Below are positions 1 to 10,507 of a DNA stretch of 39,443 nucleotides, in pieces. The notes beneath the pieces are model-generated. The model made no database searches and was not told the origin of the DNA. It worked only from the letters and a program-made list of their open reading frames with translations. Numbering within the stretch: the stretch's first letter is position 1; the number at the start of each line of letters is the position of its first letter. The position numbers and the translations under genes are program-made. The DNA is from Myxococcota bacterium (GTDB taxonomy: Bacteria; Myxococcota_A; Bradymonadia; UBA7976; UBA1532), in the NCBI GenBank assembly GCA_963169045.1, contig CAUJDF010000055.1, positions 1 to 39,443 of the forward strand. The letters are read 5' to 3'.

Positions 1-27
1 AGTTCGCGCGCCTCGGGCGCGCGAACT
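1..27 (-). terminator. Hairpin downstream of the tandem-LuxR gene
   Basis: Positions 1-11 and 17-27 form a perfect 11-bp G+C-rich inverted repeat with a 5-nt loop. It lies 20 nt past the stop of the minus-strand gene at 47-538, so it fits a transcription terminator for that gene. The window edge hides whether a T-tract follows. Confidence 0.5.
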
Positions 28-46
28 TCGGGGGCACCCCACTGGG

Positions 47-538
47 TCAGTTCACGAGCAGGCGCATGAGCTCGATGCGGGAGGCGACGCCGAGCTTGCG
101 GTAGATGGCCTTGAGGTGGTTGCGCACGGTGTTGGCGCTGATCCCGAGCGCGTCGGCGGCCTGCGCGACGCGCGCGCCGAGCAGCAGGAGATCCAGCACC
201 TCGCGCTCGCGGGTGGTCAGCGTCTCGAGGGCCGGCGCCACCGGCGAGGACGCCTCATCCGGTCGCAGCTCCCGGTAGCGCCGCGCCGCCGCGATCTGCG
301 ACCGAACGCCCAGCTTGCGATAGACGGACTTCAGGTGGTTGCGCACGGTGTGCCGGCTGATGAACAGCTTCGACGAGATGGCGTCGACGCTGTTCCCGCT
401 CGCGAGCAGCGCGAGCACCTCCTGCTCGCGGCGCGACAGGCCGCTCTCGTCGGACGTGGTCGTATCGGGCGCCTTCAAGGGACTTCTCCGTCGCCGTGAT
501 GCCGCCTGCCATCCCGCACCTACGCAGGGCAGACGCAT
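47..538 (-). CDS. Tandem LuxR-type (GerE) helix-turn-helix protein
   Basis: A predicted transcription factor of 163 residues built almost wholly from two LuxR-type DNA-binding domains, at about residues 34-92 and 106-163. Each shows the family signature: an L-(S/T)-x-R-E-x-E-V-L start, then a recognition helix with TVRNHLK and a YRKLGV end. No receiver, PAS or autoinducer domain precedes them. The two halves are clearly related, so the gene looks like an internal duplication. The ATG at 536-538 was chosen because coding character fades upstream; an in-frame ATG further upstream, near 600, cannot be excluded. It is divergent from a CarH-like MerR regulator at 719, and the two probably share a control region. 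Normal LuxR regulators have one such domain and dimerise, so one chain here might bind like a pre-formed dimer. That last point is inference. Confidence 0.8.
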   Translation of the reverse strand: MRLPCVGAGWQAASRRRRSPLKAPDTTTSDESGLSRREQEVLALLASGNSVDAISSKLFISRHTVRNHLKSVYRKLGVRSQIAAARRYRELRPDEASSPVAPALETLTTREREVLDLLLLGARVAQAADALGISANTVRNHLKAIYRKLGVASRIELMRLLVN

Positions 539-718
539 TGCGGCGCGCGATTTTCCTTTGCAGGCGAAAATCGCGCCCGCTCGCCACGGAACGCCCTCCC
601 TCATCCCGCGACCGTCAAATGGGCGAATCGCGCGACAAGATGCAAGGCGAAAAGAGCGGATTGTTGGTTTTGTGAAGGATCGAAACCGGCCGAACGGCGC
701 ATTCATCGTGCGAAGGAG
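539..718. promoter_or_regulatory. Divergent control region with inverted repeat and GGCGAA repeats
   Basis: This 180-bp gap between two divergent regulators is less G+C-rich than its surroundings. A perfect 11-bp inverted repeat (GCGCGATTTTC at 545-555, its complement at 566-576) has a 10-nt spacer. Related GGCGAA-type motifs recur at 563, 622 and 646 on the plus strand. Either could be an operator for the MerR or the LuxR-type protein. The plus-strand gene has a GAAGGAGAT ribosome-binding sequence ending just before its ATG at 719. No clear -35/-10 pair could be assigned. Confidence 0.4.
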
Positions 719-1519
719 ATGGCGCCGTTCACCCTCACCACCCAGGAGGCCGCCGAGCTGCTCGGCGTCGCCCCGAGCACGATCAAGCGCTGGGCGGATC
801 AGGGCCTGCTGCGGGTCGCGCGCACCGTCGGGGGTCACCGGCGCTTCCTCCGCGGGGAAGTGGAGCGGCTCGGCGCCGCGGCGGCACCCACTGCGGCCGA
901 GGTCGACCGCTGGACCGAACTCTTCGTCTCCGGGGCCGATCTGCACGTCGTGGTCGGCGCGCTCCTGGTGGAGCGCGGGCGCCTCGGCGCGTGGTGGGCC
1001 GTCGGGGAGCTGCTCGGCGACGTGCTGACCGAGGTCGGCGATCGCTGGGCGCGGGGCTGCCTGCGTGTCCTCGACGAGCATCGCATCAGCCACCGCGTCG
1101 AGCGCGCGCTCGCGCTGTGCGCCGGCCACGTGGCCGTCCCGGAGGTCGCGCCGGCGGCGCTGCTCGTGACCGCCGAGGGCGAGGAGCACACCCTCGGCCT
1201 CTCGCTGGCGGAGCTCTGCGCCCGCGAGGCCGGCTGGCGGTCCTGGTGGGGCGGGCGCCACACGCCCTTCGCCGACGTGGCTGCGCTCGTCGCCTCGGGC
1301 GAGGTGTCGCTCGTCGGCGAGTCTGCCTCGCTGTGGTCCTCCGACGCGGACCGGCTGCGGGCCGAGGCCGAGGCGCTGGCGGACGTCGCGCGCCGGGCGC
1401 GCGTGGCGCTCGTCCTCGGCGGCCGCGGCGCCTGGCCCGAGGCGCCGCCCGACGCCCACCGCCTGCACGGGCTGCGCGCCTTCCACGATCTGCTGGTCGG
1501 CCTGCGCGCATCGGGGTGA
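719..1519 (+). CDS. MerR-family regulator with CarH/LitR-like B12-binding domain
   Basis: A 266-residue transcription factor. Residues 5-50 form a MerR helix-turn-helix (TTQEAAELLGV, then TIKRWADQGLL and GGHRRF). Residues 60-135 look like the helical cap of a cobalamin-binding domain and 145-240 like the B12 Rossmann fold. The CarH signature W-x9-EH is present as W110 with E120-H121. The lower cobalt-ligand motif E-x-H-x2-G is present at 155-160 with H157. The W-to-H spacing (47) nearly equals that of Thermus CarH (46, from memory). CarH binds adenosylcobalamin, tetramerises on its operator in the dark and is disrupted by light. The residue after W110 is Ala, where Thermus CarH has the upper His ligand, so the light chemistry may differ. 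No carotenoid or photolyase gene is adjacent; the divergent tandem-LuxR gene is the nearest candidate target. Confidence 0.85.
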   Translation: MAPFTLTTQEAAELLGVAPSTIKRWADQGLLRVARTVGGHRRFLRGEVERLGAAAAPTAAEVDRWTELFVSGADLHVVVGALLVERGRLGAWWAVGELLGDVLTEVGDRWARGCLRVLDEHRISHRVERALALCAGHVAVPEVAPAALLVTAEGEEHTLGLSLAELCAREAGWRSWWGGRHTPFADVAALVASGEVSLVGESASLWSSDADRLRAEAEALADVARRARVALVLGGRGAWPEAPPDAHRLHGLRAFHDLLVGLRASG

Positions 1520-1696
1520 GGGTCCCGTGGCCGTCGGCGTCGTCGTCGGCGAGTGGACGCAGCGCGTCTTCGAGCGCGTCCGCACGATGCGGAGCGGCGC
1601 ACCCCATCGCGGACGCTCGCGCGATGGCGACGTGGCGGTCGCGCTGCCCGACATCGACCACGACGACGCCCGCGCACGCGATGCGCCGTGGGCGGG

Positions 1697-3202
1697 TCAG
1701 CGCGCGCGGAGCGCCTCGAGGACGACGGCGAGCTCAGGCGGGAGCGCCTCGCCGCGGTGCAGGAACGGCCGCGCGAGGTGCAGCTTGCGCTCGAAGAAGC
1801 GGTCCGTCGGGCCATCGTCGCCCGCGCCCACCACGGGGTGCCGCATGCGGCGCAGGCCCGCGAGCAGGTCCGCGGCGGGCCGCGCCCCCGCCTCCACGCG
1901 CAGCAGCGAGTGGCCCCCGGCGACCTCGACGCGCCGGAACCGCGCCCCGCCGCGCGCCACCGGCACCGCGCCGCCCCGGTGCGCGACGCCCTTCACGAGC
2001 GCCAGCCACGGGCCGCCCGGCGCCGCCTCGCCCGAGACGCCCGGCGGCAGGTCGGTGGCGGGCCGCGGGCCGAACGCGTACACCACCGCCGCGTCCGGCG
2101 CGGGCGCTCCGCCCCACGACAGCAGCGCCAGCGTCTCGACGTGGTCCGTCTGCGGGAGCATGTCGAGCGGCACGACGCGGTCCACGCGCAGGCCCGACCG
2201 CACCAGGACGTCGAGGTCGCGCGCCAGCGTGAACGGCGCGCACGACAGGTAGGCGAGGCGCGCCGGCGCCCGCGCGGCGACCGCCTCGAGCGCCTCGGGC
2301 CGCACGCCGCGCCGCGACGGGTTCAGCACCACGAACAGCGGCGCCCGTGCCGGCAGCCCCGCCCGAAGCGCGTCCTCGACCGCGGCCTGCACGAAGCGCG
2401 CGTGGCCCAGGCCGTGCGCCGCGAACGTCGCCGCCCCGTCGGCCACCGCCCCCGGCACCTCCTCGACGGCGACCACCTCGTCGGCCAGGTCCGCCAGCGC
2501 CAGCGCGTGGGCGCCGGCCCCGGCGAAGAGGTCCAGCAGCGTCGCGGCGCGCCCGGCGAAGTGGGCCCGCATGAGCGCGTGCGCCTGCTCGAGGACGGGC
2601 GGGTTGGCCTGGAAGAACGTGCCCGGCCGCAGCCGGACCTCGCGCCCGCCGCTCTCGGCCGGCAGCGTGGCGGCGCCCCAGATCACGCGGGTCTCGGGCC
2701 CGAGGATCTGCTTGTCGGGGATGGGGTTGTAGTTGACGGCGACGCTGGCGAGGCGCGGGCAGGCGCGGCGCAGCGCCTGCACCGGCCAGCGCGCGTCGGC
2801 CTCGACGCGGTGCGTGACGAGCGTCAGGCCCACGGCGCCCGCGGCGTCCTCGCGCAGCTCGACGTGGCGTACCGACGCCCCGGCGCCGAGCGCGGCGCGC
2901 AGCGCGGCGGCGGCCTCGAGCAGCGCCGGGGACAGCACGCGGCACGCCGGCGTGTCGACCACGTCGTGCGTGCCCGCCGCGAAGAGCCCGACCGCGCCCG
3001 CCCCCACCGCCAGCCGCGCCCGCGTGCGGTAGCCGAGCGGCCGCGGCGCCGGCGGCGCCTCGTCGACGTCGATCGCGCAGACGCTCGGGAACCGGGCGAG
3101 CTCGGCGACGACGCGCGCGCGCTTGGCCGCGAGCTGCTCGGCGTACGGGCGGTCGATCAGCGCGCAGCCGGGGCAGGCCGGCGCGTGGGGGCACGGGCGC
3201 AT
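1697..3202 (-). CDS. 23S rRNA/tRNA m5U-methyltransferase (RlmD/TrmA family) with RluA-like C-terminal tail
   Basis: A 501-residue SAM-dependent RNA uracil-C5 methyltransferase. The 4Fe-4S ligands typical of RlmD-type enzymes are present: C4-x5-C10-x2-C13 and C87. The Rossmann motif is DLFAGAGAHAL near 224. The nucleophile is C321 (LSCAPFTLARDL) and the general base E356 (PQTDHVE). The usual DPPR motif is NPSRRG at about 294-299, so the Asp is replaced by Asn. Unusually, residues 370-501 resemble the C-terminal half of RluA-family pseudouridine synthases (LALVKG, a variant of the RTHQIR segment, HPVVG, KLHLARPFLH) without the catalytic Asp domain. The gene starts 16 nt after the hybrid kinase stop on the same strand, so the two may be co-transcribed. 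Which uridine it methylates cannot be read from sequence. Confidence 0.88.
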   Translation of the reverse strand: MRPCPHAPACPGCALIDRPYAEQLAAKRARVVAELARFPSVCAIDVDEAPPAPRPLGYRTRARLAVGAGAVGLFAAGTHDVVDTPACRVLSPALLEAAAALRAALGAGASVRHVELREDAAGAVGLTLVTHRVEADARWPVQALRRACPRLASVAVNYNPIPDKQILGPETRVIWGAATLPAESGGREVRLRPGTFFQANPPVLEQAHALMRAHFAGRAATLLDLFAGAGAHALALADLADEVVAVEEVPGAVADGAATFAAHGLGHARFVQAAVEDALRAGLPARAPLFVVLNPSRRGVRPEALEAVAARAPARLAYLSCAPFTLARDLDVLVRSGLRVDRVVPLDMLPQTDHVETLALLSWGGAPAPDAAVVYAFGPRPATDLPPGVSGEAAPGGPWLALVKGVAHRGGAVPVARGGARFRRVEVAGGHSLLRVEAGARPAADLLAGLRRMRHPVVGAGDDGPTDRFFERKLHLARPFLHRGEALPPELAVVLEALRAR

Positions 3203-3218
3203 CGGTCGCGGATTGTAA

Positions 3219-5798
<2,580 letters not shown>

Positions 5799-6338
5799 GC
5801 GGGCTCCTGCGTCCAAGTCCTTGGAATAACTACGAGAACCTCCGCAGCCGCCGCTTTTCATTCCCGGCGTCGGCCGGGGATGGCGCGGGGCGGCGGCGGC
5901 GGGCACGGGCGGGGCGCCGGGGACGGCGCGGGGCGGCGGCGGCGGGGATGCGCGGGGCGCCGGGGACGGCGCGGGGCGACGGCGGAGGGCGCGCGTGGCG
6001 CGCCGGGGACGCGCGGGGTGCTGCGCGCAGGCCTGCAGGACGCACCACGCGCTGCGCGGGGTGGCGGCGCAAGCGTTGCGGCGCCGACCACGGCGTCGCG
6101 GGGCGTGGAGCGAAGGCATGCCCGCGCGACCCCGCGCGGCGCGTGGTGCCTCCGGAGACGTTTCGGCGCCGCCCCCGCAGTCGCGGGGCGGCGTCCGCAG
6201 GCATGCGCGCGTCACCACGACGGCGCGCGGCGCCTTCCGCGTCGGGGACGCCTCCGCCACGGCGGACGCGCACCCTTCCGCGTTGACGCGCCGCCGGGCG
6301 AGAGACATCCTGCCGTCACACCGAGGAGGAACGGGCAC
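5799..6338. repeat. 540-bp very G+C-rich non-coding region with degenerate repeats
   Basis: No supported gene lies here; open frames on both strands encode only Arg/Pro/Ala-rich shadows. The left part (about 5880-6000) is a low-complexity run of GGCG/CGGGG blocks, with the segment around GCGCCGGGGACGGCGCGGGG repeated. The right part holds decayed dispersed repeats: a TCGCGGGGCG...GGCATGC unit starts at 6096 and again at 6181 (period 85). An approximately 20-bp inverted copy of GCACCACGCGCTGCGCGGGG (about 6038-6057) lies near 6131-6150 with one mismatch. The region separates two divergent genes, so promoters for both must lie in or beside it. Confidence 0.6.
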
Positions 6339-6995
6339 ATGTCGAAGCTCTTCGAGGGCGACCACGCTCCCACCACGGCCCAGGCGCTGCGCATCGCGCT
6401 CCTGCGCCTCGGACCGCACGCGGCGCTCGCTGGCATCCGCGAGCGACTCGCCACCGCGCATGCCACGCTCGACGCGGCGATCAAGGCGGTGGACGACGCC
6501 GACGACGCCGTCACCGCGCAGGTGATGCAGATCGCATACGAAGACCGGGCGATCGACCGTCGGATCGCGCTGATCGCGCGGGACAAGCGCGCCACGCTCG
6601 CCACGTCGCAGCCGGACCGCCATCCGTCGTTCCGCGAGCTGTTCCCGAGCGCCCCCAGCGCCGCCATGCGCGGCATCGCCGACACGCAGCAGGCGACCTA
6701 TGTCGTCGCCGTCCTCGAGGGGCTGGCGCGCCCTGAGAACGCCGAGCTCGCCGGGCGCCACGCCGAGCCGCTCCGCGAGCAACAGGCGAAGCTCGCCGCC
6801 GCCGTGGCGCGCCGCGCCGAGCTCGAGCAGCAGGCCACCCTGAAGCGCCACGCGCTCGCGCGCGCCGTCGACGCCGCCCGGGACGCCTTCAACGAGGGAC
6901 AGCTCGACGCGGCCTCCCTCACGCACGACGAATCGCTCGTCGCGAGCCTCTTCGACTTCCGCCCGCGCCGCGCCCGCGACCCCGGCACCAACTGA
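6339..6995 (+). CDS. Hypothetical helical/coiled-coil protein
   Basis: A 218-residue protein with no family that I recognise. The ATG at 6339 is well supported by a GAGGAGGAA ribosome-binding sequence 8 nt upstream. The sequence is almost entirely predicted helix. One heptad-like Ala/Leu/Arg/Glu-rich stretch spans about residues 25-75 and another 125-185. There is no signal peptide, membrane segment or cysteine. It is a lone plus-strand gene, convergent with the three-domain fusion gene downstream and divergent from the histidine kinase. A structural or protein-interaction role is plausible from composition only. Confidence 0.65.
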   Translation: MSKLFEGDHAPTTAQALRIALLRLGPHAALAGIRERLATAHATLDAAIKAVDDADDAVTAQVMQIAYEDRAIDRRIALIARDKRATLATSQPDRHPSFRELFPSAPSAAMRGIADTQQATYVVAVLEGLARPENAELAGRHAEPLREQQAKLAAAVARRAELEQQATLKRHALARAVDAARDAFNEGQLDAASLTHDESLVASLFDFRPRRARDPGTN

Positions 6996-7011
6996 CCGGG
7001 TCCCCCACCGG

Positions 7012-7028
7012 CACGGGCGCCTCCCGTG
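7012..7028. terminator. Short hairpin between convergent genes
   Basis: CACGGG and CCCGTG pair around a 5-nt loop, in the 54-bp gap between the stops of the plus-strand gene ending at 6995 and the minus-strand gene ending at 7050. The stem is only 6 bp and no T-tract follows on either side, so it is a weak candidate for a shared terminator. Confidence 0.25.
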
Positions 7029-7049
7029 ACGTGCGCCGAGGAGCGCTGG

Positions 7050-9368
7050 TCAGTTGGCGCGCGCCGCGGCGAAGGCATGGACGAAGTGGGCCTGCCGCGC
7101 GCTCTCGACGGCGCGCGGGCCGCGGGCGCGGCGGACCGCGGCGATCGCCGCCTCGGGCGCGAGGCCGTGGGCGACGAGCACGCAGGCGGCGAGGGTGCCG
7201 GAGCGGCCGAGGCCGCCCATGCAGTGGACGACGACGTCGTGGCCGGCGCGCAGCGCGGCGTCGATCTCGGCGACGAGCGTCTCGGCGCGGTGCGGCGTGG
7301 GGACGCCCTGGTCGAGCACCGGCGCGTGCACGAAGCGCAGGCCGGCGGCCTCGGCGGCGTCCGGCAGGTCCTCGGCGCCGGCCCAGCGCAGCTCGTCGTC
7401 GGGGACCATGCAGACGAGCGTCTCGGCGCCGGCGGCCTCGAGCGCGGCGAGGTCGTCGGCGAGGACGCGGCCGCGGTCGCGGCGCCCCGGGCAGATCGTG
7501 AGGCCGAGCCGCCCTGGCGTGGCCGCGTCGACCCAGTCCACGCGCAGCTCGAGGCTCTCGCGCGCCGCCCGGGTCACGTCCTCGGCGTGGCCGCACGCCG
7601 CCGCCAGGGCCCAGCGCTTCTGCCAGGGGCTCGACTCGTCGAACGACAGCGTGTGCACCGCGTAACGCAAGAGCGCCACCGAGAGCTGCACGGGGTTGCG
7701 GTCCGTCCGGCACAGGCGGCCGCCGATGCCGCGCAGCGTCCGCAGTGTGTGCCAGGCGCGCACGAGGGCGGGGCGGGTGATGCCATCGGGCACGTCGGGC
7801 AGCGGTTCGCGCAGATCGCGGACGGCGCGCAGCGCGCGCGTGAGGCGGAGCGCCTCTTCGAGCGTCGCCTCGTCGTCGACCGGCGTGAAGATGTAGAGCA
7901 GGTCGTTCTCGAGCTTGGCCACGTCCTTGAGCACGTGGCCGCGGTGCGCGTGGAAGAAGTCGATCAGCCAGACGTTGTCGCGCCCGTCGAGCAGGATGTT
8001 CGCCCCGTTCAGATCGCCGTGCACGTACGACACGAAGTGGCTCTCGCCCGGGGCGCGCGGCAACGCGTCGAGGTCCTCGTAGAACCGGGCGACGTGCTCG
8101 GCCTCGTAGCCGCCGGGGAAGGCGAGCGTCTCTCCGCTCTGACCCGTCAGCTCGAGGGCGCGGGCGCGCACGCCCGGCGCGAAGCGCGCGGCGAAGCCGT
8201 AGTAGTCGAGCAGCGCCAGGGGCTCGAACTGCGCCGCCGAGTGGAAGCGGCCGAGCACCTCGTCGAACACACGCTCGAGGACCTCGTCGACGGCGCTCTG
8301 TTCGCCGCCCGAGGCATACAGCGACTTGAAGGTGCGCACGCTGCCGGCGCCCATCGCCGCGTAGGCGTACTTGATGCCGGCGCGCTCGCCGAGATCGGCG
8401 AAGCCACGCACGCTCGGCGCGTGGTTGCCGAGGATGCCTTCGACGCGCTCGAACGCGACGCGCTCCGCGGCCACCGTCGCGCGCGGCCCCAGCTTCGCGA
8501 CCGACGGCGCCTGCTCGTGGCCGAGCGCGTCCCATCCACGCACGCGGAGCACCGTGGCGCCGGAGAAGCCGCCGCCGAGCGGCGCCAGCTCGAGCTTCGC
8601 GCTGTCGCGGTACAGATGGGCGAGGATGTGTTCGTCCGTCTCGGCGAGCGGGGTCGGGTCGCCCTTCCAGGCGAGCGCGGGGCGCGCGCCGCCGCGCACC
8701 GGCGGCAGGCGGATGCCATCGGCCTCGGGGCGCAGCCAGGCGGCGAAGTCGCCCACGCCGTCGAGCACGCGCACGCCGAGGATGCGCCGCAGCTGCTCGA
8801 GCGCGTTGAAGTGCTGGGCGCGCGACGCGCTCGCCGTGAGCGCGCTGCACGTCGCGAGCTCCGTGATGCCGCAGCGCGTCGCCAGCTCGTACAGCAGGAA
8901 CGTGACCTTGGCTTCGGTCCACACGCCGACGACGCCCACCCGCAGCGGCGCGCCGACCCGCGCCCGGATGGCGTCGAGGCGGGCGGCGAGGTCGGTGCCC
9001 TCGAAATCGTTCAGGCCGAGGGCGTCGACGTACGCCTCGTTGGGGCGCAGCCCGGCGAGGTCGAGGACGAGCTCGGCGCCGGGCGTGCCGCGCAGGCAGT
9101 GCGGGCCGAACTGGGCGAGGTGCGCCTGCTGCGCCGGGTCGGCCGGGTCGTGCCAGTCGCGGACGTGCAGGACGTCGAGCGCGTCTTGCGGCTGCGCGCG
9201 CGTCCACGCGGCGAGCTGCGCCACGGGGCCGGTCGCCGGGTCGGCGCCGAGCAGCCGCAGCGCCTCGGCGCGGCCCACGTGGAGCGCGTTCGGCAGCGGC
9301 GCGTGGGCCGCGGGCGGTTCGACGAAGTCGCGCTGCAGACACTGCGTGATGAGGACCGGGTACGCCAT
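7050..9368 (-). CDS. Three-domain fusion: isochorismatase-like hydrolase, APH/choline-kinase-like kinase, dual-specificity phosphatase
   Basis: A 772-residue cytoplasmic protein with three enzyme-like domains. Residues 1-212 resemble the isochorismatase/nicotinamidase fold: a CLQRDF segment near 10-15, DWHDP at 71-75, and C174 in CSALTAS at the place of the usual Cys nucleophile. The usual N-terminal catalytic Asp is Cys or Gln here, so activity may be changed. Residues 225-600 look like an aminoglycoside/choline-kinase-type phosphotransferase: GGGFSG at 265-270, K292, HGDLNGANIL at 450-459 (catalytic D452) and LIDFF with metal-binding D470. Residues 608-772 form a dual-specificity phosphatase with P-loop HCMGGLGRSG (C716, R722) and a likely general-acid D686. 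Kinase-like domains of this sort occur in predicted bacterial conflict or signalling systems (the TCAD9 group, from memory); that link is unverified. The ATG at 9368 starts the conserved first strand. Substrates are unknown. Confidence 0.85.
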   Translation of the reverse strand: MAYPVLITQCLQRDFVEPPAAHAPLPNALHVGRAEALRLLGADPATGPVAQLAAWTRAQPQDALDVLHVRDWHDPADPAQQAHLAQFGPHCLRGTPGAELVLDLAGLRPNEAYVDALGLNDFEGTDLAARLDAIRARVGAPLRVGVVGVWTEAKVTFLLYELATRCGITELATCSALTASASRAQHFNALEQLRRILGVRVLDGVGDFAAWLRPEADGIRLPPVRGGARPALAWKGDPTPLAETDEHILAHLYRDSAKLELAPLGGGFSGATVLRVRGWDALGHEQAPSVAKLGPRATVAAERVAFERVEGILGNHAPSVRGFADLGERAGIKYAYAAMGAGSVRTFKSLYASGGEQSAVDEVLERVFDEVLGRFHSAAQFEPLALLDYYGFAARFAPGVRARALELTGQSGETLAFPGGYEAEHVARFYEDLDALPRAPGESHFVSYVHGDLNGANILLDGRDNVWLIDFFHAHRGHVLKDVAKLENDLLYIFTPVDDEATLEEALRLTRALRAVRDLREPLPDVPDGITRPALVRAWHTLRTLRGIGGRLCRTDRNPVQLSVALLRYAVHTLSFDESSPWQKRWALAAACGHAEDVTRAARESLELRVDWVDAATPGRLGLTICPGRRDRGRVLADDLAALEAAGAETLVCMVPDDELRWAGAEDLPDAAEAAGLRFVHAPVLDQGVPTPHRAETLVAEIDAALRAGHDVVVHCMGGLGRSGTLAACVLVAHGLAPEAAIAAVRRARGPRAVESARQAHFVHAFAAARAN

Positions 9369-9406
9369 GGGCGCGAGCGTCGCCGATCCCCCGGCCGGGC
9401 GTCCAG

Positions 9407-10507
9407 CTAACCCAGTGATTGCGCGATGAATTCGAGGGCGTCGTCGAGGCGGCCGCCGGTGGCGAGCGCGGCGGGCGTCGTCGCGACGAGCTCGATGCCT
9501 TCGGGGTGGCCGGTGAGCGCGAGGAAGAAGGGCTGGGCGGGGTTGCCGGGCGGGATGAAGAAGGCGCGGCGCGCGCGGAAGCCGCCGCCGTGGCAGCCGC
9601 CGAGGTCGAGGCGGCCGAGGTTGGAGACGGCGGCGGAGGCGCCGTAGCGGCCGGTGCGCAGCGCGCGCGCGGCGCCGCGGCGGCCCGCCCAGGCCATGAC
9701 CGCGAGCGGGACGCCGCGGAGGGGGGCGGCGGCGCGCACGAAGGCGCCCGCCTGCGGGACGAGCGCGGTGAGCGCGCGCGCGACGTCGTCCACGGCGTCT
9801 TCGGGCGTCACCGGCACGAACACCATGCCGGTGAGGTTGGCCGTGGAGCGCACGCCATGGGCGCCCCGCAGATCGACGGGCACGCCGATGCGGACGGGCG
9901 CGCCGTGCCGCAGCGCGAGCGCCCCGACGGCGTGGACGACGCGCGGCAGCACGCGCGAGGCGCCGGCGGGGACGGTGCGGCGCCGCCACGTGACGCCCTC
10001 GCCCGCGGCCGCCGCCCCGGTCGGCGCGGGGCACTCGTCGCGCCGGCGCGCCCCGGGCCCGGGGCGCGCCAGGTCGAGGTCCGTCACGGCGGCGTCGTGC
10101 GAAGGCACGGCCTCGCCGCGCAGGGCGCGGAACACATCGTCGACCCAGACGAGCGTGCCGCGGCCGTCCATCACCGCGTGGTGGCTGCGAAAGACGACGC
10201 GCCCCGGCGCGAGCAGGATCTCGCGCGTGGGGCCGCCCGGCGGGAGCGGGTCGCGCAGGAACGGCGCGCCCTCCGGCCCGCGGCCGTCCCATGCGCCGGC
10301 ATCGACGACGCGCACCGGCGTCGCCGGCCCCGGCGCCCAGCGGCAGCCGCCGAGCACCCCGCGCAGCACGAGGCCGCGCCCCGCCGCCGCGCGCCAGGCC
10401 GCCTCGTCGGGCATGCCATCACCCTCGAGCACGAGCTGGTTCACGAACGGCGGGCACAGACGGTCCGCCACCAGCCACACCCGCTCGACGGGCGACAGCC
10501 GCCTCAC
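9407..10507 (-). CDS. Condensation-domain-type acyltransferase (HHxxxDG family)
   Basis: A 366-residue protein with the HH-x3-DG active-site motif at residues 109-115 (HHAVMDG). This motif is shared by NRPS condensation domains, WS/DGAT wax-ester synthases and PapA-type acyltransferases. Later family features are a DLRG segment, NLTGMVFVPV and a SNLGRLDL strand that resembles the second half of the condensation fold. The GTG start at 10505-10507 overlaps the TGA stop of the upstream MFS gene as GTGA, so the two are translationally coupled. No adenylation or carrier domain is nearby. A free-standing acyl or ester transfer to a small alcohol, lipid or amine is therefore more likely than peptide synthesis. 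The substrate is unknown. Confidence 0.75.
   Translation of the reverse strand: MRRLSPVERVWLVADRLCPPFVNQLVLEGDGMPDEAAWRAAAGRGLVLRGVLGGCRWAPGPATPVRVVDAGAWDGRGPEGAPFLRDPLPPGGPTREILLAPGRVVFRSHHAVMDGRGTLVWVDDVFRALRGEAVPSHDAAVTDLDLARPGPGARRRDECPAPTGAAAAGEGVTWRRRTVPAGASRVLPRVVHAVGALALRHGAPVRIGVPVDLRGAHGVRSTANLTGMVFVPVTPEDAVDDVARALTALVPQAGAFVRAAAPLRGVPLAVMAWAGRRGAARALRTGRYGASAAVSNLGRLDLGGCHGGGFRARRAFFIPPGNPAQPFFLALTGHPEGIELVATTPAALATGGRLDDALEFIAQSLG

Noticed and set aside
1520-1696. Possible small gene between the MerR gene and the methyltransferase
   Set aside because: Frames on both strands are open but Arg/Asp/Ser-rich, without a ribosome-binding site or recognisable motif.
5830-6926. Upstream extension of the histidine kinase frame
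   Set aside because: The extension runs through low-complexity DNA and antisense to the gene at 6339. A good ribosome-binding site supports the start at 5798.
9369-10292. Longer frame upstream of the three-domain fusion
   Set aside because: It is Arg-rich and antiparallel to nothing conserved, and lies in another frame of the acyltransferase gene. The conserved isochorismatase start is at 9368.
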